Notes: a model not told the origin generated them from the sequence alone. A stretch of 37,170 nucleotides of DNA from JAYENY01 sp964646075 (GCA_964646075.1 CAZYBZ010000002.1:1-37170); one strand, 5' to 3'. Positions 23,307-33,013 are shown, counted from the first letter of the stretch. A program made the numbers and translations.

Positions 23307-24575
23307 ATGTATTCAAAAATTATTTTAAAAAATAGATTAAAGATTATCACTATTCCTAATAAAAGAGTCAATGCGGTAACAGTCTTGGCATTAGTAAAGG
23401 TTGGGAGTAAATATGAGGACAAAGAAATAAATGGTATTTCTCATTTTTTAGAGCACATGTTTTTCAAGGGCACTAAGAAGCGACCTAGTCCAATAGCGAT
23501 AGCAGAAACATTAGATAGAGTTGGCGGAGAATACAATGCTTTTACAGGTGAAGAATATACAGGTTACTATGCTAAAACAGAGGCTTCGCATTTTGACTTA
23601 GCTTTTGACTGGGTAGCAGATATTTTTTTAAACTCTCTTCTCCCGCTTAAGGAAGTTCAAAAAGAGAAAGGGGTTATAATTGAGGAGATCAATATGTATT
23701 TAGATAATCCAATGATTTCTGTTCAGACGCTATGGAGAAAACTTCTTTATGGAGACCAGCCAGCAGGAAGAGATATCGCTGGCAGTAAATCAAGTGTTCG
23801 AAAAATTTCTCAGGAGCAATTATTTAATTATCGGAAAAAGCATTATACGGCTCAAAATACTCTAATCTGTGTGGCTGGTAATTTTAGCCAAGAAAGAGTG
23901 ATAAAAGAAGTTAAAAAGTATTTTTCTAAATTGGCTCAGGGCAAAAAAATTAAGAAGCCTGCTGTAGTTGAAGAGCAAAATAAGCCAAAATCGTTAATAC
24001 ATTTTAAGACTACTGGTCAAACCCATCTTTGTTTGGGAGTGAGGGCTTATAATCTTTTTCATCCACAAAGATATGTCCTGCAGCTCGTAGGAATAGTTTT
24101 AGGAGGAATGATGAGCTCTCGACTTTTTATGGAGGTGCGTGAACGGTTGAGCTTAGCTTATTATATCTCCACGGGGATAGAAAACGATCCAGATACGGGT
24201 TTTTTAGTCACTCGAGCGGGAGTGGACAATAAAAATGTAGATAAAGCGATAAGGGCAATTTTAAAAGAATATAAAAAAATATCACAGGAAATGGTCGGAC
24301 CAAAAGAGATTAAAAAGGCTCGGGATTATATCAAGGGAAAGATGGTTTTATCTTTAGAAGGATCTGACGCTTTGGCTTCTTTTTACAGCATCCAAGAGTT
24401 ATTAAAAAATGAAATCTTAACTCCAAAAGAGATTTTTAAAGAGATTAATAAAATCCAAGCAGAGGATGTTCTGGCTGTAGCTCAAGATATTTTTCAGCCC
24501 AAGAATCTCAATCTTGCCTTGATTGGTCCTCTTAAGGATAAGAGAAGGTTTGAGAATTTATTAAAAGAGTTTTAG
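23307..24575 (+). CDS. M16 family zinc peptidase
   Basis: The protein has 422 residues, the size of a single-unit M16B peptidase such as YmxG or PqqL-like processing proteases. The inverted zinc motif HFLEH is at residues 46-50 (His46, Glu49, His50), and the third ligand is in GVIIEEINM at Glu126 or Glu127. A second, non-catalytic half follows (from about 200), with the typical RERLSLAYYISTG (about 275-287). No signal peptide is seen, so it is probably cytoplasmic. It likely cleaves peptides. It has its own leaderless-type promoter and is followed by a permease gene after 11 bp. Confidence 0.94.
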   Translation: MYSKIILKNRLKIITIPNKRVNAVTVLALVKVGSKYEDKEINGISHFLEHMFFKGTKKRPSPIAIAETLDRVGGEYNAFTGEEYTGYYAKTEASHFDLAFDWVADIFLNSLLPLKEVQKEKGVIIEEINMYLDNPMISVQTLWRKLLYGDQPAGRDIAGSKSSVRKISQEQLFNYRKKHYTAQNTLICVAGNFSQERVIKEVKKYFSKLAQGKKIKKPAVVEEQNKPKSLIHFKTTGQTHLCLGVRAYNLFHPQRYVLQLVGIVLGGMMSSRLFMEVRERLSLAYYISTGIENDPDTGFLVTRAGVDNKNVDKAIRAILKEYKKISQEMVGPKEIKKARDYIKGKMVLSLEGSDALASFYSIQELLKNEILTPKEIFKEINKIQAEDVLAVAQDIFQPKNLNLALIGPLKDKRRFENLLKEF

Positions 24576-24586
24576 CTGTATTTATA

Positions 24587-25657
24587 ATGGAAGAAGAACC
24601 AGTTAAAATTGAATATTCAACGCCCTCGGTAAAAGAAAGATTGACTACAAGCGCCCTAGATGTTTCATGGGGAACGATTGTTAAGATTATGCTTGCTTTG
24701 GCGACTCTTTATTTTATTTTTTTAATACGGAATATTTTGATTTGGTTAATTTTTGCCTTAATCATATCAATATTATTTAATCCAGCTATTAATTTTTTAC
24801 AGAAAGCCCGCATTCCTAGGATATTAGCTAGTGTTTTAGTCTATGCAGGCGTTTTTACATTTTTAGGTCTTTTTATCTATGTTTTTGCTTTATTGCTTTT
24901 TTCCGAGTTCCAACATCTTTCTCTTTATTTATCAACTTATTTCGAGCAAGTGGTCCCCTATCTTGATGGACTAAGAATAGAAGCTCTAAGGGATTTTGAG
25001 ACATTTTCTGAGTCTGTAAGTAATGTTCTTCAGGATCTTTCCGGTGATATTTTTATCGCTCTAGGCGCGGTTTTCGGAGGGATTCTTTCCTCGATAGCCA
25101 TTTTTTCCATCGCTTTTTTTCTTTCTCTAGAAGAGGATGGTCTTGTTAAGACCCTGATGCTTGTCTCTCCAAAAAAATATAAAACAAAAGTTTTAACTGC
25201 ATGGGATAAGAGTCAGAAAAAAATTGTTTCTTGGTTTGGAGTGCGAATTGCTTGTTGTCTTTTCATAGGGCTAGCGACTGGAATTGTTAGCTATGCTCTA
25301 AATATCAGGTACGCCGTTTTCTTCGGTTTTTTTGCTGGCATTTTTAACATTATTATTGTCATTGGTCCACTTTTAAGTGGTGCGGCGATTACGATTTTTA
25401 TCTTGATTGTTGCCGGCCCACCCCAGGCAGTTATTTTTTTGATTGCTTTTTTAATCGCTCAACAGATAGAGAATAATATTATTATGCCCTCCCTAAACAA
25501 GAGGTTTCTCAATCTCTCTCCGTCATTAGTTTTAGTGTCTCTACTAATAGGGGCAACGCTATGGGGTGTTTTAGGGGCAATCCTTGCGGTACCTTTAATT
25601 GGAATATTCTTTGAGTTCACTAGAGAATTTCTCGCGGACAAAAGGGAAGAGGATTAA
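24587..25657 (+). CDS. AI-2E family transporter (PerM/UPF0118)
   Basis: The protein has 356 residues. Seven to eight hydrophobic segments occur in the family pattern: two near 34-70, one at 78-105, a soluble loop (about 106-150, SEFQHLSLYL ...), one at 155-180, and a C-terminal cluster (about 210-345) with RYAVFFGFFAGIFNIIIVIGPLL and GVLGAILAVPLIGIFFEF. Members export small molecules or act as Na+/H+ antiporters; the substrate cannot be told from sequence. It lies 11 bp after the M16 peptidase gene. Only the pairing hints at an operon; no functional link is known. Confidence 0.9.
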   Translation: MEEEPVKIEYSTPSVKERLTTSALDVSWGTIVKIMLALATLYFIFLIRNILIWLIFALIISILFNPAINFLQKARIPRILASVLVYAGVFTFLGLFIYVFALLLFSEFQHLSLYLSTYFEQVVPYLDGLRIEALRDFETFSESVSNVLQDLSGDIFIALGAVFGGILSSIAIFSIAFFLSLEEDGLVKTLMLVSPKKYKTKVLTAWDKSQKKIVSWFGVRIACCLFIGLATGIVSYALNIRYAVFFGFFAGIFNIIIVIGPLLSGAAITIFILIVAGPPQAVIFLIAFLIAQQIENNIIMPSLNKRFLNLSPSLVLVSLLIGATLWGVLGAILAVPLIGIFFEFTREFLADKREED

Positions 25658-25713
25658 CGAACTAGAGATTTTTGGAGTGGAATTAAAAAATTTATTAGAA
25701 ATTAATTTATTCA

Positions 25714-27162
25714 ATGAAGCAAAAATTATTCCTTTCAACCGCCATAGATTATGTAAATTCGTTTCCTCATATGGGGCATGCTCTAGAAAAGGTGCAGGCA
25801 GATGTTGTTGCCAGATATCATCGGATTTTAAATGAAGATGTCTTTTTTTTAAGTGGAACAGACGAGCATTCTTTAAAAAATGTAAAAACAGCCGAAAAGG
25901 AGAGGACTTCAGTAAAAGAATTAGTTGATAAAAATTCTAAAAAGTTTTATGAATTGAAAAAGGCTTTTAATCTTTCCTTTGATGATTTTATCAGAACTAC
26001 CGAAGGGCGCCATATAGAAGGAGCTCAAAAGTTTTGGTTGGCTTGTCAAAAGGATATCTATAAAAGAGAATATCAAGGCCTTTATTGCGTTGGTTGTGAA
26101 GTGTTTTTAAAAGAAAAGGAATTGATAGACGGGCTTTGCCCAGAGCATAAAATTAAACCGGAGTTGATAAAGGAAGAAAATTATTTTTTTAAACTTTCAA
26201 AATATCAAAATCAATTAAAAAAAATAATTGAAAATGATAGCGTTAAAATAATTCCCCAAACTCGCAAAAATGAAGTACTGAGTTTTATAAATTCTGGGCT
26301 TGAAGATATTTGTGTTTCAAGAAAATCAGAGCGTGGTAAGGGATGGGGGATTATTGTCCCCAATGATGCAAGTCAAATCTTTTGGACCTGGTTTGACGCT
26401 TTACCAAACTATATTAATGCTTTAGGTTACGCTGATAATAGTGAGGAGTTTCAAGAATGGTGGCAAGAAAATAAAAATATTTTACATATTATTGGAAAAG
26501 GAGTTTTAAGATTTCACGCGGTATATTGGCTTGCCTTCCTTCTCTCGGCAAAACTTAATCTACCCAAGGTAATTTTTGCTCACAGCTACTTGACCCTTAA
26601 TGGCCAAAAGATGTCGAAAAGTTTAGGGAATATTATAGATCCACTCAAGTTGGTTGAAAAATATGGAACTGACGCAGTTCGTTATTTTCTTTTGAGAGAG
26701 ATTCCGAGTACAAAAGATGGCGATTTTACGATAAAAAGACTTGAAGAGAGATACAATTCAGATCTCGCGGCTGGACTTGGAAATTTTGTTTCCAGAGTTT
26801 TGACAATGGTTAAAATGTCAAATTCTAAACCCCAGTCCTTAATGTCTGAGCAAATTCAAAATTCTGAAGTTAATACAGAAATTATTAAAGCCCAAAGAAA
26901 TTATAAAAAAGAGCTAGAGAATTTTAAGTTTAATCAAGCCCTAGAAGCAATTTGGCAATTGATTGGATTCTCTGATTGTTACATAGAGAAAGAGAAGCCC
27001 TGGGAGAGCCCAGAAGACAAATTATCGGTTCTTAATGATTTGTTATTAATTATTAGAGAAGTGGCTAAATTGCTTGAGCCATTTTTACCTCAAACATCCA
27101 AGAAAATTTTTGAACAATTAAAGGTCCAAAAGCCCGAACCATTATTCCCTCGACTTAATTAA
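25714..27162 (+). CDS. metG: Methionyl-tRNA synthetase
   Basis: The 482-residue protein charges tRNA-Met with methionine. The HIGH-type motif is SFPHMGHA (residues about 16-23), a zinc-binding site is CVGCEVF with CPEHK (about 127-146), and the KMSKS motif begins at Lys299 (GQKMSKSLGN). A DALPNYIN-type segment (about 228-235) is also typical. The protein ends soon after the anticodon-binding helices; the C-terminal tRNA-binding (EMAP-like) domain found in many bacterial enzymes is absent, common in reduced genomes. A run near 26820-26870 encodes an N/Q/S-rich insert of uncertain value. tatD follows 2 bp later. Confidence 0.97.
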   Translation: MKQKLFLSTAIDYVNSFPHMGHALEKVQADVVARYHRILNEDVFFLSGTDEHSLKNVKTAEKERTSVKELVDKNSKKFYELKKAFNLSFDDFIRTTEGRHIEGAQKFWLACQKDIYKREYQGLYCVGCEVFLKEKELIDGLCPEHKIKPELIKEENYFFKLSKYQNQLKKIIENDSVKIIPQTRKNEVLSFINSGLEDICVSRKSERGKGWGIIVPNDASQIFWTWFDALPNYINALGYADNSEEFQEWWQENKNILHIIGKGVLRFHAVYWLAFLLSAKLNLPKVIFAHSYLTLNGQKMSKSLGNIIDPLKLVEKYGTDAVRYFLLREIPSTKDGDFTIKRLEERYNSDLAAGLGNFVSRVLTMVKMSNSKPQSLMSEQIQNSEVNTEIIKAQRNYKKELENFKFNQALEAIWQLIGFSDCYIEKEKPWESPEDKLSVLNDLLLIIREVAKLLEPFLPQTSKKIFEQLKVQKPEPLFPRLN

Positions 27163-27164
27163 TT

Positions 27165-28010
27165 ATGTTTTTTGATACTCACGCTCATCTTAATTTCACG
27201 GATTTTATAAGGGATAGAGATAGTCTCGTTAAAAAATGTCTTAAGAATAATGTTTGGCTTATAAACGTTGGGACTAATTTTTTTACTTCTCAAAAGGCTC
27301 TTAATATTGCTCAAGAATATGAACAGGGAGTTTATGCGGCGATTGGTTTACATCCAGGAAACCTAGAGGCAGAATTTACTGAAAACTTAGAATCTGAGAC
27401 CAAAGGCCCCTTAAAAAATATTATAGGAGAAGAATTTAACTATCAAGGTTATAAGAAATTAGCCCAAGACAAGAAAGTGGTAGCGATAGGTGAAATTGGC
27501 TTAGATTATTTCTTGAAACCAGAGAGTAAAAAAAGGCTAGAAAGATTTAAAAAAGAACAAGATTTTTTATTTCATCAACAGGTTAGGCTGGCGAAAGAGC
27601 TTGATTTGCCAATGATTTTGCATTGTCGAAGGGCTCATGAGGATTTTTTAAGAATATTGAGAAAATTATATTCTTCTTATGACAGAAAGTTTCAGGGAGT
27701 TATCCATTGCTTCACCGGAAACATAGGGCAAGCGAGAAAATATATAGAGCTTGGTTTTCTTCTTGGTTTTAATGGTATTATTTTTAAGTTGAACCTTAAA
27801 GATATTATTAAAAAAGTTCCTTTAGACAAAATGTTGATTGAAACTGATTGCCCCTATCTTTCTCCGCCAGGCTATGACAAGAAACGGAATGACCCTCTGG
27901 GGGTTAAGTTTGTGGCAGAAGAAATTGCCAGTATTAAAAAGCTTTCTCTAGAAGAGGTCGCTCATCAGACGACTCAAAACGCCCAAAAACTATTTCTAAA
28001 AAAGATATGA
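27165..28010 (+). CDS. tatD: TatD family metal-dependent hydrolase (DNase)
   Basis: The protein has 281 residues. Metal ligands of the TIM-barrel amidohydrolase fold are visible: FDTHAHL (His6 and His8), GEIGLDYF with the bridging Glu (about residue 108), HCRRAHEDF and HCFTGN for the next two His, and ETDCPYLSP with the final Asp. TatD acts as a magnesium-dependent 3'-5' exonuclease in DNA repair and turnover. An insertion (about 66-102, between GLHPGN and VVAIGE) makes it somewhat longer than the standard 260. It starts 2 bp after metG, as in many bacteria where metG-tatD (yabD) are neighbours. It stops with TGA. Confidence 0.95.
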   Translation: MFFDTHAHLNFTDFIRDRDSLVKKCLKNNVWLINVGTNFFTSQKALNIAQEYEQGVYAAIGLHPGNLEAEFTENLESETKGPLKNIIGEEFNYQGYKKLAQDKKVVAIGEIGLDYFLKPESKKRLERFKKEQDFLFHQQVRLAKELDLPMILHCRRAHEDFLRILRKLYSSYDRKFQGVIHCFTGNIGQARKYIELGFLLGFNGIIFKLNLKDIIKKVPLDKMLIETDCPYLSPPGYDKKRNDPLGVKFVAEEIASIKKLSLEEVAHQTTQNAQKLFLKKI

Positions 28011-28155
28011 GTATAGTTGAAGAATATTTGATTAAGAAATCAGTGTGCAGCCCCCTTTGGCTCTAAGCGTTATAAAAGAAAGATTGCTATCAATTTTACT
28101 AACAATTTAAATTTAGCCCGAAGTTGCTAGCCGAGACCTGACTTAACTAATCTGG

Positions 28156-28176
28156 TCGCCAATTAGGCGATTTTTT
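28156..28176 (+). terminator. intrinsic terminator of the metG-tatD transcript
   Basis: TCGCC (28156-28160), loop AATTA, GGCGA (28166-28170) and six T (28171-28176). The T-run directly abuts the extended -10 of leuS. The rest of the gap 28011-28155 shows no gene and no T-box consensus. Confidence 0.65.
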
Positions 28177-28184
28177 GGTAGAAT
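28176..28184 (+). promoter_or_regulatory. extended -10 promoter, leaderless leuS
   Basis: TGGTAGAAT occupies 28176-28184 and the GTG start is at 28193, so there is a leader of at most about 2 nt. The preceding terminator hairpin overlaps the position of any -35. Confidence 0.6.
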
Positions 28185-28192
28185 AAAGAACC

Positions 28193-30706
28193 GTGAAGAA
28201 TTATAATCCAAAACAAATAGAAGGAAAATGGCAGGAGAAATGGGAGAAGGAAAAGATTTTTCAGGCAAAAGATTTTTCAAAAAATCCTAAATTTTTTATC
28301 TTAGATATGTTTCCTTATCCATCTGGAGAAGGACTTCATGTTGGTCATCCCCGCGGCTATATCGGTACAGATATAATCTCTCATTATATGAGGATGACAG
28401 GATATAATGTTTTGCATCCTATGGGTTGGGATGCCTTTGGTTTACCAGCAGAGAATTATGCTATTAAAACAGGGACACAGCCAGCTGTTTCGATAAAAAA
28501 AAATATTAAAAGGTTCAAGGAGCAGATGAAGATAATTGGTCTTTCTTATGATTGGTCGAAAGAGGTTAACACCACAGACCCAGAATATTACAAATGGACA
28601 CAATGGATTTTTCTTAGATTATTTGAAAAAGGTTTAGCCTATCAATCATATTTGCCGATCAATTGGTGTCCTTCGTGTAAAACAGGATTAGCGAATGAAG
28701 AAGTAGTGGAGGGGAAATGCGAAAGATGCGGAGTTATTGTTACTAAGAAAAATATCAGGCAATGGGTTTTAAAAATTACTGATTATGCCGAGGAATTGCT
28801 TGATGGCCTAGATAAACTGGACTGGCCAGAGAAGATTAAAGAAATGCAGAAAAATTGGATAGGGAAATCTCAGGGCGCGGATATAATATTTCCAATTAGT
28901 AATAGTGATTTAGAGATTAAGGTGTTTACTACTCGCCCAGACACGATTTTTGGAGTAACATTTATAGTTTTGGCGCCAGAGCATAAGTTGGTGGAGAAAA
29001 TCACTGTTTCTGAAAGATTAGAACAAATTAGACAATATCAAAAAGAAACGAAAGAGAAGTTAGATGTTGATAGGCAGATTGAGGGTAAAGGGAAAACAGG
29101 AGTTTTTACCGGAACTTATGCTTTTAATCCAGCCACTAGAGGAAAAGTTCCTATTTATATTGCAGATTATGTTTTACCTCATTATGGCTACGGCGCGACA
29201 ATGGGAGTGCCGTCTCATGACAGCAGGGATTATGAGTTTGCCAAGAAATTTAGATTGCCTATTAAAAAAGTAATTAAACCTGTTCTTTTGCAATACTTTG
29301 TTCGTAATCCAAAAGATATTGCGGCTGGTGCTTCAACTTCATTAAAAATTGAAAGTGATTGCTGGGAGGGAGAAGGAATTTTAATAAACTCTGAACAATT
29401 TAACGGAATGGATTCCGAAAAGAGTAGAGAGAAAATTACTAAATGGCTAGAAGAAAGGGGTTGTGGTAAAAGAGCGGTTCATTATAAGCTTAGGGATTGG
29501 ATTTTTTCAAGACAGAGGTATTGGGGAGAACCAATCCCTCTTATCTTTTGTGAAAACTGTAAGAATAAAATTGAAAAAGGAAAAAATGAAAAAAGAGAAT
29601 TTAATAAAGGAGAATTATTAAACCCTGGTTGGATTGTTTTATCTGATAAAGAACTTCCCTTAAAATTGCCTAAGTTAGAAAAATATCAACCAACTAATAC
29701 TGGTGAATCACCACTAGCGCAAGTTAAGGGTTGGAGAGAAACAATTTGTCCTAAATGTGGAGAAAAAGCGAAAAGGGAAACAAATACAATGCCTCAGTGG
29801 GCTGGCTCTTGTTGGTATTTTATTCGTTATCTTGATTCAGGAAATAAGGAAAAATTAGTAGGCGAAAAATTAGCCGAATATTGGTTGCCGGTTGATTTTT
29901 ACGTTGGTGGAGCGGAACATGCGGTCCTTCACCTTCTATATTCTCGTTTTTGGATAAAAGTACTATTTGATCTTAAAATTATTGATTTTAATGAACCATT
30001 TTTAAAATTGCAGACAATCGGATTAATCCTGGCGTCTAATGGTCAGAAAATGTCAAAATCGCGAGGTAATGTTATAAACCCTGATCAGATAATTAAGGAT
30101 TATGGAGCAGACGCCTTTCGGCTTTACGAAATGTTTATAGGACCTTTTGATCAACCGATATTATGGGATTCAAAAGGAATTTTAGGAACAAGAAGATTTT
30201 TAGAAAAAATTTGGAATATTTTTTTAACATTAAACCAAAGAGAAGACAAGATAATCAAAAAAAAATTGCATCAACTTATTAAAAAAATAACAAAAGACAT
30301 TGAAGCTCAAAAATTTAACACCGCTATTGCGGCAATGATGGGGTTTGTGAATGAGGCGCAGGGTTACGGGCTTTCTCAAAAACAAGCAGAAAAATTTTTA
30401 AAAATTCTTGCTCCTTTTGCTCCTCATATAACTGAGGAGTTGTGGCGAAAGTTAGGTCACGAAAGCTCTGTTCTAAGAGAAAAATGGCCCAAATATGACA
30501 AAAGATTAATAAAAGAAGAGGCTTTTTGTTTACTTATTCAGGTAAACGGTAAATTGCGGGATACAATTAGTGCACCTCTGGATATTTCTGAAAAACAGGC
30601 CAAGGATTTAGCTTTAAAGTCTCCGAAAATTAAAAAATGGCTCGATGGTAAAAAGATTAAAAAAATGATTTTTCTTAAGGACAAACTAATTAATTTTGTA
30701 ATTTAA
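28193..30706 (+). CDS. leuS: Leucyl-tRNA synthetase
   Basis: The 837-residue protein has all family parts: the start KNYNPKQIEGKWQEKWEKEK, HIGH-type PSGEGLHVGHPRGY (His49-His52), a HPMGWDAFGLPAENYAI segment, the editing CP1 domain with TTRPDTIFGVT (about residue 248) and threonine-rich discrimination, a zinc-like CPSC...CERC pair (about 159-181), and KMSKS beginning at Lys619 (GQKMSKSRGN). It charges tRNA-Leu. The start codon is GTG; family alignment fixes it because MKNYNPK... is the usual beginning. A leaderless-type promoter sits just upstream and the next gene follows by 2 bp. Confidence 0.97.
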   Translation: MKNYNPKQIEGKWQEKWEKEKIFQAKDFSKNPKFFILDMFPYPSGEGLHVGHPRGYIGTDIISHYMRMTGYNVLHPMGWDAFGLPAENYAIKTGTQPAVSIKKNIKRFKEQMKIIGLSYDWSKEVNTTDPEYYKWTQWIFLRLFEKGLAYQSYLPINWCPSCKTGLANEEVVEGKCERCGVIVTKKNIRQWVLKITDYAEELLDGLDKLDWPEKIKEMQKNWIGKSQGADIIFPISNSDLEIKVFTTRPDTIFGVTFIVLAPEHKLVEKITVSERLEQIRQYQKETKEKLDVDRQIEGKGKTGVFTGTYAFNPATRGKVPIYIADYVLPHYGYGATMGVPSHDSRDYEFAKKFRLPIKKVIKPVLLQYFVRNPKDIAAGASTSLKIESDCWEGEGILINSEQFNGMDSEKSREKITKWLEERGCGKRAVHYKLRDWIFSRQRYWGEPIPLIFCENCKNKIEKGKNEKREFNKGELLNPGWIVLSDKELPLKLPKLEKYQPTNTGESPLAQVKGWRETICPKCGEKAKRETNTMPQWAGSCWYFIRYLDSGNKEKLVGEKLAEYWLPVDFYVGGAEHAVLHLLYSRFWIKVLFDLKIIDFNEPFLKLQTIGLILASNGQKMSKSRGNVINPDQIIKDYGADAFRLYEMFIGPFDQPILWDSKGILGTRRFLEKIWNIFLTLNQREDKIIKKKLHQLIKKITKDIEAQKFNTAIAAMMGFVNEAQGYGLSQKQAEKFLKILAPFAPHITEELWRKLGHESSVLREKWPKYDKRLIKEEAFCLLIQVNGKLRDTISAPLDISEKQAKDLALKSPKIKKWLDGKKIKKMIFLKDKLINFVI

Positions 30707-30708
30707 AT

Positions 30709-31956
30709 ATGGAAGAGAATAAAATTATGTGTCAAAAGACGAAAAGGTGTTGTAAACAAGGAAGCAGCAAGACGACGGCAATTATTTTAACGGCCGGGAA
30801 GGGAGAACGAATGCAGCCTCTTTCTCTCGGGAAGCCAAAGCACTTGTTGTGCGTTTTGGGGAAAAGCATTATAGAACATAATTTAGACCAGCTGAATGGT
30901 CTTGTAAGCGAAGTTGTATTAGTAGTAAGGCCTGATGGAATATGTAAGGCGATAAAGCAAGCTATAGGTAATAACTACAAGAATTTAAAAATAAGATACG
31001 CTATTCAAAAAAAAGCACTAGGAACGGGCGACGCCGCTAAGTCCACTTTATCTTTTGTTAACGATAAGTTTCTTTTGCTAAATGGCGATGATTTATATTG
31101 CCGAAAGGATATCCAAGAAGTTTTAAAAAACTTTCCTTGTCTTTTAGCCAAAGAAGTAGCTCAACCTCAGTTTTTTGGAATTATTGAGCATAGAGATGGA
31201 GTAGTTAACTCGTTGGTTGAGAAGCCCGATAAGCCAAATTCAAATTTAGCTAACACCGGTCTCTATTTCCTATCTAAAGAAATCTTTAATTTTTCTATTA
31301 GAAAATCGCCTAGAGGCGAATATGAGCTTACTGACTACATTAAACAATTTATTAAGAAAAATAAACTTTATCTGATAGAGGCCGAGAGATGGACACCTGT
31401 TTCTTTTCCTTGGAATCTTTTAGAAGTGAGCAGAGTATTATTTGAGCAGATAAAAGGGAAAAACCTAGCCAAAGTTAAAAAAAATTGTAATATTTCTGGA
31501 AAAGTAAGAATTGGAGAGGGAACAATTATTAAGAGCGGGGTCTCCATTGAGGGACCTGTTTATATCGGTAAAAATTGTGTTCTCGGTCCAAACTGTTTTT
31601 TAAGAGGAGTTGTTAGTATGGGTGATAATTGTCGAGTTGGTCAATCGGTAGAGATAAAAAACTCGATAATAGGCGACAATACCAGCATTGCTCATCTTTC
31701 CTATGTTGGCGATTCTATTGTTGGAGAAAACTGTAATTTAGGAGCGGGTACAATAGTCGCTAACGTCAGACACGACAGAGGAGTTATTGAGACAAAGATT
31801 AGGGGGATTCTCGTTAGTACTGGGAGAAGAAAGTTTGGCGCTATTTTAGGAGATGGAGTGAAAACAGGGATAGGAACCTTAATTTATCCGGGTCGGAAAA
31901 TTTGGCCTGGCAAGACTACTTTACCAGGAGAGAAGGTCGTGAGAGATATAAGTTGA
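30709..31956 (+). CDS. GlmU-like bifunctional sugar-1-phosphate nucleotidylyltransferase/acyltransferase
   Basis: The protein has 415 residues. The N-terminal nucleotidyltransferase half has AIILTAGKGERMQPLSLGKP (about 23-42) and LLLNGDDLY (metal Asp, about 122-130). The C-terminal left-handed beta-helix has hexapeptide repeats such as IGEGTIIKSGVSIEGPVYIG, plus LSYVGDSIVGENCNLGAGTI near 325, as in GlmU. It probably makes UDP-GlcNAc or another NDP-sugar for cell-surface polysaccharide. Compared with Escherichia coli GlmU (456 residues) it is shorter and closer to the archaeal ST0452-type enzymes, so I withhold the glmU name. It starts 2 bp after leuS. Confidence 0.85.
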   Translation: MEENKIMCQKTKRCCKQGSSKTTAIILTAGKGERMQPLSLGKPKHLLCVLGKSIIEHNLDQLNGLVSEVVLVVRPDGICKAIKQAIGNNYKNLKIRYAIQKKALGTGDAAKSTLSFVNDKFLLLNGDDLYCRKDIQEVLKNFPCLLAKEVAQPQFFGIIEHRDGVVNSLVEKPDKPNSNLANTGLYFLSKEIFNFSIRKSPRGEYELTDYIKQFIKKNKLYLIEAERWTPVSFPWNLLEVSRVLFEQIKGKNLAKVKKNCNISGKVRIGEGTIIKSGVSIEGPVYIGKNCVLGPNCFLRGVVSMGDNCRVGQSVEIKNSIIGDNTSIAHLSYVGDSIVGENCNLGAGTIVANVRHDRGVIETKIRGILVSTGRRKFGAILGDGVKTGIGTLIYPGRKIWPGKTTLPGEKVVRDIS

Positions 31957-31983
31957 TAATTAATAGCTGATGATTGATAATCT

Positions 31984-32904
31984 ATGAAGAAAATCAAGGC
32001 GCTTGTTTTATTATCTGGTGGGTTAGTCTCTATCTTAGCAATTAAACTTTTAATGGAAGAAGGTATTGAGACAGAGGGATTATCTTTTAAAAGTTGTTTT
32101 TTTGACACAAAAAAAGCGGAAATAGCAGCAGAATATTTTGGTATTAAATTAAGGAAAATTAATTTTTCTACTAGACATTTAAAGATGGTGAAAAATCCGA
32201 GATATGGTTATGGAAAAAATATGAATCCTTGTATTGATTGCCACCTTTTAATGTTGAAAATAGCAAATGAGATCAGAGAGAAAGAAAGATTTGATTTTGT
32301 GGCGACAGGCGAAGTTTTGGGACAAAGACCAATGTCCCAAAATAAGAGGGCGTTAGAATTAATAGAAAAAGAATCGGGTTTGTCAGGCAAGCTCCTGAGG
32401 CCATTGTCAGCAAGACTGTTAAGAGTAACGGAGGCTGAAAAGAAAGGCTTAGTTGACAGAAATAAGTTATTGGATATTAGTGGCCGACAAAGAGAGAAGC
32501 AATTAGCTTTGGCTAAAAAATATAAGATTAAATGGTATCCTAGCCCCTCTGGAGGATGCTTATTAACCGATCCGATGTTTGGTAAACGGTTAAAAGAATT
32601 ATTTGATAAAGAGCCCAAAGTAAAGAAAAACGATATTGAGCTATTAAAAATTGGTCGTCATTTCTGGGAAGGAAGTATTAAAATTATTGTTGGCAGGAAT
32701 CATCAAGAAAATTTAAGGATTAAAAAAACAAAAAGAGAAGGCGATTTTTTAGTTGAGCTTAAAGATTTTCAAGGACCAAGTGTTCTAATCCGAAGTTATA
32801 GAGGAGAGATTCCAAGGAAGACAATCAAGAGAGCCCAAAAATTAGCTAAGTTTTATTCAAGAGAAGCGCGTGATCAAAAAGCAGTAGAGTATTTCGTTTA
32901 TTGA
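31984..32904 (+). CDS. PP-loop ATPase of the ThiI/MnmA-like thiolation group, with altered SGG-x-D-S
   Basis: The protein has 306 residues. The N-terminal PP-loop reads SGGLVS (residues 11-16) where the family motif is SGG-x-D-S, so the Asp is Val15. NPCIDC (Cys83, Cys86) and PSGGCLLTDP (Cys192) provide the cysteines used for sulfur transfer or metal binding in tRNA thiolation enzymes. The family resembles tRNA 4-thiouridine or 2-thiouridine synthases (ThiI, MnmA relatives), but no THUMP domain is visible. The job is likely tRNA thiolation. The codon for residue 15 is GTC at 32026-32028; a single base would restore Asp (GAC). It follows the GlmU-like gene by 27 bp. Confidence 0.75.
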   Translation: MKKIKALVLLSGGLVSILAIKLLMEEGIETEGLSFKSCFFDTKKAEIAAEYFGIKLRKINFSTRHLKMVKNPRYGYGKNMNPCIDCHLLMLKIANEIREKERFDFVATGEVLGQRPMSQNKRALELIEKESGLSGKLLRPLSARLLRVTEAEKKGLVDRNKLLDISGRQREKQLALAKKYKIKWYPSPSGGCLLTDPMFGKRLKELFDKEPKVKKNDIELLKIGRHFWEGSIKIIVGRNHQENLRIKKTKREGDFLVELKDFQGPSVLIRSYRGEIPRKTIKRAQKLAKFYSREARDQKAVEYFVY

Positions 32905-33013
32905 TACTTTTTTAAAAACAAGATATAATAAATTTGATTTTAAGATCTTGTTCAAAAATTAAGATAAAGCTTTTATAATCAAACAGCTAAACAGATAAAA
33001 TTAACTTATTTCT

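Noticed and set aside
25599..25835. 78-codon frame spanning the AI-2E and metG junction
   Set aside because: It overlaps both real genes in a different frame and gives a low-complexity product.
28011..28155. T-box riboswitch before leuS
   Set aside because: No T-box consensus or stem I pattern is visible, and the promoter at 28176-28184 would exclude it from the leuS mRNA.
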